A DNA stretch of 64,000 nucleotides, from positions 124,001-188,000 of the forward strand of contig NZ_JADTQG010000010.1 of the NCBI RefSeq assembly GCF_016008875.1. Direction: 5' to 3'. Under the pieces are notes generated by a model. That model saw only the letters and a list, made by a program, of their open reading frames with translations. It was not told the DNA's origin and ran no database searches. A program made the translations under genes and the position numbers. The DNA is from Ectopseudomonas mendocina. GTDB lineage: Bacteria; Pseudomonadota; Gammaproteobacteria; Pseudomonadales; Pseudomonadaceae. Shown piece after piece: positions 8,707-15,421 of this stretch (positions are counted from its first letter, which is position 1; the number at the start of each line of letters is the position of its first letter).

Positions 8707-8972
8707 TGAAGAAAATATCGTTGCTACTGGCTGCCATGCTGTTGAGCGCATGCGAAAAACCGATGCCGTTTGAGTCGGCTGAAGCGCTTGCGGAGAATCC
8801 CGAGCGGCTCAAAGAACTGCGACTGCAGTGCCGGGACAATCGAGCAAAGTTGGGTGAGGCCCAGTGCAACGCAGTTAGCGATGCCCAGCGCATACGCTTT
8901 ATGGGCGAAGGCACACCCTACACTCCTCACCCCGTCCAATTCTTCCACTCGGGCACTGAAGATGGACGCTAG
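8706..8972 (+). CDS. eexN: EexN-family entry-exclusion lipoprotein
   Basis: An 88-residue protein with a lipoprotein signal peptide ending in LLSAC (Cys17), then a short periplasmic domain with two further cysteines (about residues 39 and 51). It overlaps the lysR stop by one base. EexN-type lipoproteins of conjugative elements are linked to blocking redundant transfer. The segment RFMGEGTPYTPHPVQFF (codons 64-80, 8895-8945) is nearly the same as the C-terminus of TrbJ in this element (38574-38624). The usual neighbour traG is 22 kb away because cargo is inserted in between. Confidence 0.8.
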   Translation: MKKISLLLAAMLLSACEKPMPFESAEALAENPERLKELRLQCRDNRAKLGEAQCNAVSDAQRIRFMGEGTPYTPHPVQFFHSGTEDGR

Positions 8973-9000
8973 GAACGGCACCGGTGAAATGGCTACTTTT

Positions 9001-9041
9001 AATCTGCAGAGCCATATATGCTATATTTTGCTCTACAGATT
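9001..9041. promoter_or_regulatory. Operator/promoter of the RES-Xre pair
   Basis: Two 12-base arms, AATCTGCAGAGC (9001-9012) and GCTCTACAGATT (9030-9041), form an inverted repeat with one mismatch. They flank an AT-rich centre with TATATGCTATATTTT, which can serve as a -10 region. It lies 16 bases before the antitoxin start, where autoregulation by a Xre/ParS antitoxin would act. Confidence 0.7.
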
Positions 9042-9057
9042 AAATCAAGGGCTCCCC

Positions 9058-9465
9058 ATGACAGCTGCCGCCATCCAAGCTCAGGACTTCTCGAAAAACC
9101 AGTGCGCAGCCGGCCTGCGTGCCGCGCTGAACATCCTGGACAAGTGGAAGGCCTCTTGCGAGCAGGCCTGCCGGGTGCTGCGGATTTCCCGCAGCACCTA
9201 CACCCGCGCCAGTCAGAAGGATTCGGCGTGGGCGGTGAGCCTGGACTCCGATCAGATGCAGCGCATCAGTCTTGTGCTGAACATCCACGCGGCACTACGC
9301 GTTGTGTTCGACAACCCCGAGAACGTCTACGGTTTCCCCTCGATGGAGAACCGCAATGAGTTCTTCAACGGTCGCGCGCCGCTCGACATCATGACGCAGG
9401 GCGACATGATCTCGCTGTACGAGACGTTCCGGCGGATCGACGCGCTGCGAGGCGCCCAGTGGTAA
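9058..9465 (+). CDS. Xre/ParS-type antitoxin (DUF2384) of a RES-Xre system
   Basis: A 135-residue protein with an N-terminal helix-turn-helix (about residues 35-70) and a C-terminal DUF2384 (Xre-MbcA-ParS) domain showing NRNEFFNGRAPLDIMTQGD near residue 98. This domain neutralises the partner RES toxin by burying its active site. The start at 9058 places the palindromic operator directly upstream. The stop overlaps the toxin start (TAATG). Such pairs stabilise mobile elements, which fits its place in ICE cargo. Confidence 0.88.
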   Translation: MTAAAIQAQDFSKNQCAAGLRAALNILDKWKASCEQACRVLRISRSTYTRASQKDSAWAVSLDSDQMQRISLVLNIHAALRVVFDNPENVYGFPSMENRNEFFNGRAPLDIMTQGDMISLYETFRRIDALRGAQW

Positions 9466-10175
9466 TGCTCGACGATCTTCCCCGCCTGGAAGGTGAGAGC
9501 CTGCAGGCCTACCGCTTGGTCAACTCCAAGTTTCCGCCCATTGCCCTGTTCGACGACGTCGCCGACGCAGAGGACTTCGAAGCCCTCTATCAGATCCAGG
9601 CGCTGACCAATCCACGGCTGCAGAACGAAGTTGGTCGTCTGGAGCTGATTCCGCGCGACCAGATCCCGTTCGGCATTCCTGGGTGTTCGTATGCGACAGC
9701 GCCCTTCACCCACGTCAACCCGGCCGGCTCGCGCTTCAGCAACGGCAGCTTCGGCGTGCTCTACCTGGCCGACAGGATGGACACCGCAATTGCAGAGGTG
9801 CGTCATCACCAGGAGCATTACTGGTCGAATGTGCCGGAACTCAACTATGAGCGTTTCGTCTTCAGAGGGCTGACCGCCAGCTTCAGCGACAGTGAGATGA
9901 GAGACGCCACAGCACTGCCGCTTTCAGACCCCATCTATGCGCCGGATGACTACGCACACTCGAATCGATTGGGAAGCGAAGTGAATCGAGCGGGATACCC
10001 AGGACTGCGCTACCACTCGGTTCGCGCTCCGAACAACATCTGCTGGGCCCTGATGACGCCGCGACCTGTTACCTCGATCATCCAGAGCGCGCATTTTGAA
10101 ATGATCTGGAGCGGGCAAGTTATTAGTGTCAATCAGATCACGACACTTCTAGCCACGTTGCTGAAAGCGGGCTGA
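9465..10175 (+). CDS. RES-domain toxin (NAD+-depleting)
   Basis: A 236-residue RES family protein. The family's conserved Arg, Glu and Ser lie in AYRLVNSKF (near residue 21), RFSNGSFGVLYLADRMDTAIAEVRHH (abbreviated, around residue 90) and YHSVR near residue 185. Characterised RES toxins degrade NAD+. The ATG at 9465 overlaps the antitoxin stop, so the two are translationally coupled. All three motif regions look intact, so the toxin should be active. Confidence 0.88.
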   Translation: MLDDLPRLEGESLQAYRLVNSKFPPIALFDDVADAEDFEALYQIQALTNPRLQNEVGRLELIPRDQIPFGIPGCSYATAPFTHVNPAGSRFSNGSFGVLYLADRMDTAIAEVRHHQEHYWSNVPELNYERFVFRGLTASFSDSEMRDATALPLSDPIYAPDDYAHSNRLGSEVNRAGYPGLRYHSVRAPNNICWALMTPRPVTSIIQSAHFEMIWSGQVISVNQITTLLATLLKAG

Positions 10176-10291
10176 ACAGCCTAGCCCTCCTCCGCAAGTA
10201 ATCACAGTCCGCTGAAATCGGCTCATAGCAGCCGGTGAGAACAGGCAGGATCCGGCCAGAAGTGGCCATTCAGGCTCTACAGTGTGCTGCG

Positions 10292-10528
10292 CTAATCAAA
10301 CAGGATTTCGGCGAAAATAATGCCTGCGCTCTCCAGGCGAGCCGCAATTTTATTTTGAAGCTGAATCCATGCGTCCACACTGTTGTCATCCCACACGGTT
10401 AGCTCCCCGCAAATGCTAGTGGCCGCAAGGTCAATCTGTATCTCGTCCTTATCGTCGTAGTAGTAGATCTCCGCCACTGCTCTACTGCCGTCGACGTTAT
10501 GACGCGTGAGTACATAGAAAGTTCTCAT
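10292..10528 (-). CDS. Small hypothetical protein, possibly an orphan immunity-type protein
   Basis: A 78-residue acidic protein (MRTFYVLTRHNVDGSRAVAE...), predicted soluble, with no family I recognise. It is more AT-rich than its neighbours. The start overlaps the stop of a 26-codon frame upstream on the same strand (ATGA). A short coding remnant followed by a small acidic protein resembles a truncated toxin-immunity cassette, but there is no direct evidence of function. Confidence 0.55.
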   Translation of the reverse strand: MRTFYVLTRHNVDGSRAVAEIYYYDDKDEIQIDLAATSICGELTVWDDNSVDAWIQLQNKIAARLESAGIIFAEILFD

Positions 10529-10605
10529 GGTTGCTTCCCTGCAGGCAGCGCAATGACCTTTGTGGTGTTGCCTTGAAGTGGCGATGGGCCGACTTTGAAT
10601 TTCAT
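10525..10605 (-). CDS. Short frame, likely 3' remnant of a lost gene
   Basis: From the ATG at 10605 this frame codes 26 residues ending VIALPAGKQP, and it stays open upstream for about 15 more codons, up to the 3' end of the metallo-hydrolase gene. The stop overlaps the start of the 78-residue protein, as in an operon. It reads like the C-terminus of a longer protein cut off by recombination near 10637. It could also be a short coupled leader or chance. Confidence 0.3.
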   Translation of the reverse strand: MKFKVGPSPLQGNTTKVIALPAGKQP

Positions 10606-10636
10606 TCGTGACTCCCGCCCAAGCGACGCTTTATAG

Positions 10637-11701
10637 CTACAGAGTCCGTCTCAGCATCGTGAATGCCCGCCACCACGCATCGGAGAAGTACCAAAGTGCG
10701 GGCTCAACTGGCTCCCCCAATCGAGGTAAAAGCAGGCGGGAGTTCAACGGGGCAATCGTATTTAGCAAGAATTCGATAGGCTGGTCCCATGCATGTGGCG
10801 CTAGGCTGAAGGTCCCCCAATGAATGGGAAGCAAGGCTCCCCCGCCCAAAAGCTGAAGAGCCTTGAGTGCGTTCTCCGGCCCAAGATGCATATGGCCCCA
10901 CGCAGGGTGAAAGGCTCCGACTTCCAGCATTACTAGGTCGAAAGGACCGAATAGCTCACCAATGGTTTGGTACTCGGTGGTGAGCCCCGTGTCGCCACTG
11001 AAGAACGCACTGGCGCTCGGCGAACGCAGAACGAAGGATGACCAAAGCGTGGCATTACGATCAGTCAGTCCTCGTCCAGAGAAGTGTTGCGAGGGGGTCG
11101 CAGTCACCACCAGCTCAGTATTGGGGACTGCATGTGACTGCCACCAATCTAACTCCACGATACGCTGAGGCTGAATGCCCCAAGCCTCAAGATGCGCACC
11201 CACGCCAAGAGGCGTGACAAACGCGACGTCGCTCTTTGCCAGCTGGCGGATGGTTGGGAAGTCTAGATGGTCATAGTGATCATGAGAAATCACTACTAGA
11301 TCGATTGGGGGCAGAGCGTCAAGGGCAGCGGGTACAGGCTGAAATCGTTTTGGCCCAATGAAGCTTGACGGTGAAGCTCTCAAACCCCATACCGGATCCG
11401 TCAAGATACGGATGCCGTCCATCTCCAGCAGAACTGTCGAATGCCCAAGCCAGGTGGCGCGCAATCCTGAGGATGCCGGCTTAGTCCAATGCACGAGAGG
11501 ATTCACGGCTGGCAGAGGCTCACTAGGAACACTTTGCTTACGACCACTGAGAAACTCGCTCATCGATGGCATCATTCTTTTGGGGTCGCGCAACCCGGGC
11601 AGTATCGGATGCTGATTGCGGAAACCCTTACCATCCCAAAGCGGCGAGGCCCGCATCCGTTCGAGCCGCTCGCCTGTAGGTTTTCGAGAGCCGATTCTCA
11701 T
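10637..11701 (-). CDS. MBL-fold metallo-hydrolase (UlaG / NAPE-PLD-like)
   Basis: A 354-residue metallo-beta-lactamase-fold protein. Metal ligands are visible in SHDHYDHLD (HxHxDH, about residue 141), SQHFSGR (about 207), SGDTG (about 237) and PIHWGTF (about 297). The layout, with an N-terminal extension before LGHSTVLLEMDG, is that of the UlaG/RomA/NAPE-PLD group. The start overlaps the ferredoxin stop (ATGA), so the two are coupled. The substrate is unknown. It is divergent from the TetR-led efflux operon, whose regulator may also control it. Confidence 0.82.
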   Translation of the reverse strand: MRIGSRKPTGERLERMRASPLWDGKGFRNQHPILPGLRDPKRMMPSMSEFLSGRKQSVPSEPLPAVNPLVHWTKPASSGLRATWLGHSTVLLEMDGIRILTDPVWGLRASPSSFIGPKRFQPVPAALDALPPIDLVVISHDHYDHLDFPTIRQLAKSDVAFVTPLGVGAHLEAWGIQPQRIVELDWWQSHAVPNTELVVTATPSQHFSGRGLTDRNATLWSSFVLRSPSASAFFSGDTGLTTEYQTIGELFGPFDLVMLEVGAFHPAWGHMHLGPENALKALQLLGGGALLPIHWGTFSLAPHAWDQPIEFLLNTIAPLNSRLLLPRLGEPVEPALWYFSDAWWRAFTMLRRTL

Positions 11702-12027
11702 CGCTGAGCCCCTTGGTGGCCTGGTTCGTTGCGTTTGAGCGAGATCGCCTTTTCCGGACATGCACTAACGCAAAGCCCGCAGGCTTCACAAGCATGGACG
11801 TTCGGCGTGAATGCCTGCTTCCAGCCGTGGGCGAAGCCTTTTATTTTGCCGACCAGGGTTAGGTTACTTCGCTCTGCCTTGTCCAGAGTCCCCAGTGAGA
11901 AAACATCTGCTGGGCATACCCTTAGACAGTCGCCTTTACCCTCACACCGGTTCCGATCAATCACAGGCGCGAACAGACCTGGCGCTTGCTTGCACGATGT
12001 CGCATCGATTTTAGGGTCGCTTATCAT
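11698..12027 (-). CDS. Ferredoxin-like 4Fe-4S protein
   Basis: A 109-residue protein. The second cluster motif is classical (CEACGLCVSACP, CxxCxxCxxxCP). The first is CEGKGDCLRVCP, where one Cys of the usual CxxCxxC spacing is missing, a variant seen in some dicluster or 3Fe/4Fe ferredoxins. The start at 12027 was chosen for the AGGAGAGG just upstream. Coupled to the metallo-hydrolase gene, it may supply electrons to a partner enzyme, though none is obvious nearby. Confidence 0.8.
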   Translation of the reverse strand: MISDPKIDATSCKQAPGLFAPVIDRNRCEGKGDCLRVCPADVFSLGTLDKAERSNLTLVGKIKGFAHGWKQAFTPNVHACEACGLCVSACPEKAISLKRNEPGHQGAQR

Positions 12028-12102
12028 AGAGCCCTCTCCTGGGTCGCTCGTGGGCATGCCTAGAAGAATCCATGAATGCCTTTTCGATAGAATCACACAA
12101 AA

Positions 12103-12135
12103 TGTCACTAGGCGCCATATTGACACCAAGTGACA
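12103..12135. promoter_or_regulatory. Putative TetR operator in the divergent gap
   Basis: TGTCACT (12103-12109) and AGTGACA (12129-12135) form a perfect 7-base inverted repeat between the divergent ferredoxin and tetR genes. It spans a TTGACA (12120-12125) that could be the -35 for tetR. The position suits autoregulation by the TetR protein encoded at 12155. Confidence 0.5.
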
Positions 12136-12154
12136 CATTTGGATAGTGTAAACC

Positions 12155-12745
12155 ATGACAGCAAAGATCGTAGGCTTGCGAGAGCAGCAGAAAGCAGCAA
12201 CGCGGGCAGAGCTCTACCAATTCGGATTCGAACTGTTTCTGAAGCAGGGTTTTGCCGAAACAACGATCGAACAGATCGTCGAGCCCCTGGGAATCGCTAA
12301 GCGCACGTTCTTCCGTTATTTCGCCACCAAGGAAGACTTGGTCTTCGCTTGGTATGAGGAAAAAACCGCAGAACTGGTTGCAGAACTGAAAGGCCGACCA
12401 AAGAAGGAAAAGCCGCTGAATGCCGTGTGCGAGACCCTAGGGTCGTTGCTCAAACGCTATGACGCCTCCCCGGACATGGCCTTTGCTTTGGTCCGGCTGT
12501 TGAAAACGAACCCCTCACTAGAGGGCAGAGGCTTTGAGAAGCAAACCGGACGAGAGAAGGCGCTAGCAAATGCGCTTATCGAGCGTGAAGGAGCAGACAA
12601 GCTGCCCATGCTCAAAGCACGAATTGTCGTCGGCGTAGTGATGACCGCTTTTTCTGCGGCGCTCGATGAGTGGTATGCGAGCGAAGGCAAAGCGGATCTT
12701 CGCCCCATAGTTGAAACAGCATTTTCCATGGCTAGAGCGCCATAG
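12155..12745 (+). CDS. TetR/AcrR-family regulator of the efflux operon
   Basis: A 196-residue TetR protein with the helix-turn-helix at about residues 28-52 (TTIEQIVEPLGIAKRTFFRYF) and a helical ligand domain. It is divergent from the ferredoxin/metallo-hydrolase pair and is followed after 22 bases by the RND outer-membrane gene on the same strand. It is therefore probably the first gene of the efflux operon and its own repressor, through the inverted repeat at 12103-12135. Confidence 0.88.
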   Translation: MTAKIVGLREQQKAATRAELYQFGFELFLKQGFAETTIEQIVEPLGIAKRTFFRYFATKEDLVFAWYEEKTAELVAELKGRPKKEKPLNAVCETLGSLLKRYDASPDMAFALVRLLKTNPSLEGRGFEKQTGREKALANALIEREGADKLPMLKARIVVGVVMTAFSAALDEWYASEGKADLRPIVETAFSMARAP

Positions 12746-12767
12746 GAGCTACTAGTGAAGAGGATCG

Positions 12768-14309
12768 ATGAGCAGACACTGGTTTACCCGATACGCGCTG
12801 ACATCGATGCTCTTAGTGGGAGGCTGCTCACTTCAGCCCCCCTACCAGGCACCGAAACTAGACGTCCAGCCGCGCTGGTCAAATACACCAAGCGATTCTC
12901 AGGCCTTCCAGTTACCCCGAGTTGCAGACTGGTGGCTGCAGCTGCATGACCCTGCCATCAATGAGCTGATCGCGTCAGCGATCCTCGATAGCCCCAATCT
13001 TGCTCAAGCGGCTGCCCGCGTCGATGAAGCCAGGGCCGCTCTGTCTCTCAGCCGCGCACAGCGTTTTCCCCTTCTCACGGCCGATGGCTCTATTACTCGG
13101 GGTAATTCACAGAGTCAGTCCGCGGGAGGTGCTTCAGGAAGCAGTGACCCGGTAAACATTACCGCAGCATCGTTGGGGCCATCGCTCAGTTGGGAGCTGG
13201 ATCTATGGGGCAGAGCCCGATCCGTAGCAGAGGCATCACGGCTCCGCTTAGACGCTCGCAACGCAGACGCTGAAGATGCGCTGCTCTCACTGTCCGCTCA
13301 GATTTCTGATGGTGTCCTGAATCTGCGTGCGTGCCACTACTCCCTGGCCATTCGTGACCAGGACATAGTCTCCAGGCAAACCGAACTCACCTTGATGCGA
13401 CAGCGCCTGGCACTCGGTAACGTTGCACCAGTGGATGAAGCCAATGCGATAAGCAGTCTGGCCAGCGCCCACACAAATCGGCTGAGTCAGCAAGAAAGCT
13501 GCACGCAGCTGGAAAACGCCTTGGTGACGCTGAGCGGTCGTGATACCGGAACGATTCGACATCTGATGAAGGCTGCGTATGCAGCCAGAGAAACCCCCGA
13601 CACGACTGGAAATCCCCACCAATACCTCTCGGCCACAGTGATACCTGTAGCTCCGCTAGTACAACCGCGCCTCCCTGCCATCGTTCTCACGCAGCACCCT
13701 ACTGTTCGCAGCGCTGAGCGGGAGGTTGCGGCAGCCTACGCCGAAATTGGTGCTTACCGAGCCGAACGTCTGCCCCAGGTCGACCTGTCGTTGCTCCTTG
13801 CCGGCCAATGGATCCACGCTCTGGGCTCAACCACGTACAACGACACCTGGTCAGTAGGATCCGCGCTCTCCATGCCGATCTTTGATGCCGGTGCCGGTGC
13901 GGCCAATGTCCGCGGTGCAGAAGCTCGGTACAGGGGAGCGCTGGCCAACCTGCAAGCCGCGTTAAGAACGGCGACCCAGGAAGTTGAAGACGCCCTGGCA
14001 ATGCAGCTATCCGCCAGGCAGCGACTGGTGACATCTCAGCAATCAGTGACAGCCGCCCGGCAAGTTATGCGCAGTGATGAAGCTCGTTATCGACTGGGGG
14101 CTATCAGCCTATTTGAACTGGAGGGAACTCGCCGGCAGCTCAATACCACCCAGGAAAGTGCCATCGCCGCTCAACGGGATAGTGCCAGCGCTTGGGTAGC
14201 ACTAGTACGGGCTTCGGGTAACTCGCTCTCAAACGTTCCACTGGCGCAGACAACCGCTCCCCAGTTGAACACTCTTCATACCGATAAGAACGGCAGCAGT
14301 GCCCAATGA
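12768..14309 (+). CDS. RND efflux outer-membrane lipoprotein (NodT/OprM type)
   Basis: A 513-residue outer-membrane factor with a lipoprotein signal peptide (LLVGGC, Cys20) and two long repeat halves of the TolC fold. WELDLWGRARSVAEASR marks the first half and GLGAISLFELEG-like RYRLGAISLFELEGTRR the second. Start is preceded by AGAGGA. It forms the exit duct for the adaptor and pump encoded immediately downstream; its stop overlaps the adaptor start (ATGA). Moderate GC suggests an origin different from the biosynthetic locus. Confidence 0.9.
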   Translation: MSRHWFTRYALTSMLLVGGCSLQPPYQAPKLDVQPRWSNTPSDSQAFQLPRVADWWLQLHDPAINELIASAILDSPNLAQAAARVDEARAALSLSRAQRFPLLTADGSITRGNSQSQSAGGASGSSDPVNITAASLGPSLSWELDLWGRARSVAEASRLRLDARNADAEDALLSLSAQISDGVLNLRACHYSLAIRDQDIVSRQTELTLMRQRLALGNVAPVDEANAISSLASAHTNRLSQQESCTQLENALVTLSGRDTGTIRHLMKAAYAARETPDTTGNPHQYLSATVIPVAPLVQPRLPAIVLTQHPTVRSAEREVAAAYAEIGAYRAERLPQVDLSLLLAGQWIHALGSTTYNDTWSVGSALSMPIFDAGAGAANVRGAEARYRGALANLQAALRTATQEVEDALAMQLSARQRLVTSQQSVTAARQVMRSDEARYRLGAISLFELEGTRRQLNTTQESAIAAQRDSASAWVALVRASGNSLSNVPLAQTTAPQLNTLHTDKNGSSAQ

Positions 14310-15421
14310 CTTCAACGACCCCGAGTTCGAACACCCCCACTCTTCGATCGCGAAAGCGTTTCATATACGTATTTGTGGCAGCAACCATCATAACAGTGAC
14401 GATGCTTTTTGCTTTGGGCACTAAGCACGACTCCCCCGACGAAGAGGCACAGCTGGGCACCGCAGCGTTGGCTGTCACCAGCACTCGCCCACGTGCGGTC
14501 ATATGGCCAGAAACACTGCAGGCGTCTGGAGGAATCTCAGCCTGGGAGGAGGCTAGCATTGGCGCTCAGATCGGCGGGTATCAGCTGGCAGAAGTCCGGG
14601 TGAACGTCGGCGACACCGTAAAAAAAGGGCAGGTGCTTGCCCGATTTGACCGAGCATTGCTGTTGGCAGAAAAAGCGCAGTTACAGGCGAACGCTGACCA
14701 GGCCGCAGCCAACCGACAACGTGCGCTTGGCCTGAAGAGCAGCGGGGGCATCAGCGATCAGGATGTACTGCAGTTTGTTACCCAATCCAAAGCGGCTGAC
14801 GCACAACTCGCCTACAAGCAGTTGGAGCTGCGTTATGCCGATGTACTGGCTCCCGATGATGGGGTGATAAGCGCCCGTTCAGCCACGCTCGGTTCGGTCG
14901 TGCCGGTCGGACAAGAGCTGTTTCGCATGATTCGCCAGGGGCGCCTGGAGTGGCGCGGCGAACTTACCGCAGCTCAACTCGCAAAAATCCAGATCGGCCA
15001 GGAGGTGGCGCTTGCTCTGCCTGATGGCAGTTCGGCGACCGCACTGATTCGCCAAACATCGCCATCACTCGACGAAGATACGCGTCTTGCCATCGCCTAC
15101 GCCGATATCCAACCAGGAAGCCATGCGCGTGCGGGTATGTATGCGAACGGTAGCGTGCAACTTGGTGATAGCCCGGCCCTGGTCGTACCTGCCGAAAGCA
15201 TGGTCATTCGCGACGGGCGTAGCCATGCGCTCACGCTGGCCAACAGCGACAGCATCACTTCCGTATCGCTCCGTGAAGTCGTCGTCGGGCGGCGAGTTGG
15301 TAGAGAAGTTGAAGTAACCACTGGGCTCGATTCCGAGGAGCAGGTGGTGGTAAAGGGGGCAGGATTTCTCAAGGATCGTGATCTGGTGCGCGTCGTGCCC
15401 AGCGGAGCGGCCAAGCAATGA
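14306..15421 (+). CDS. RND efflux periplasmic adaptor (membrane fusion protein)
   Basis: A 371-residue adaptor with one N-terminal membrane segment (about residues 17-36). The biotinyl-lipoyl-like half GYQLAEVRVNVGDTVKKGQVLARFD is near residue 92, followed by a coiled-coil hairpin and the second lipoyl half DVLAPDDGVISARSATLGSVVPVG near residue 186, then beta-barrel and membrane-proximal domains. It overlaps both neighbours by four bases. It links the inner-membrane pump to the outer-membrane duct. Confidence 0.9.
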   Translation: MTSTTPSSNTPTLRSRKRFIYVFVAATIITVTMLFALGTKHDSPDEEAQLGTAALAVTSTRPRAVIWPETLQASGGISAWEEASIGAQIGGYQLAEVRVNVGDTVKKGQVLARFDRALLLAEKAQLQANADQAAANRQRALGLKSSGGISDQDVLQFVTQSKAADAQLAYKQLELRYADVLAPDDGVISARSATLGSVVPVGQELFRMIRQGRLEWRGELTAAQLAKIQIGQEVALALPDGSSATALIRQTSPSLDEDTRLAIAYADIQPGSHARAGMYANGSVQLGDSPALVVPAESMVIRDGRSHALTLANSDSITSVSLREVVVGRRVGREVEVTTGLDSEEQVVVKGAGFLKDRDLVRVVPSGAAKQ

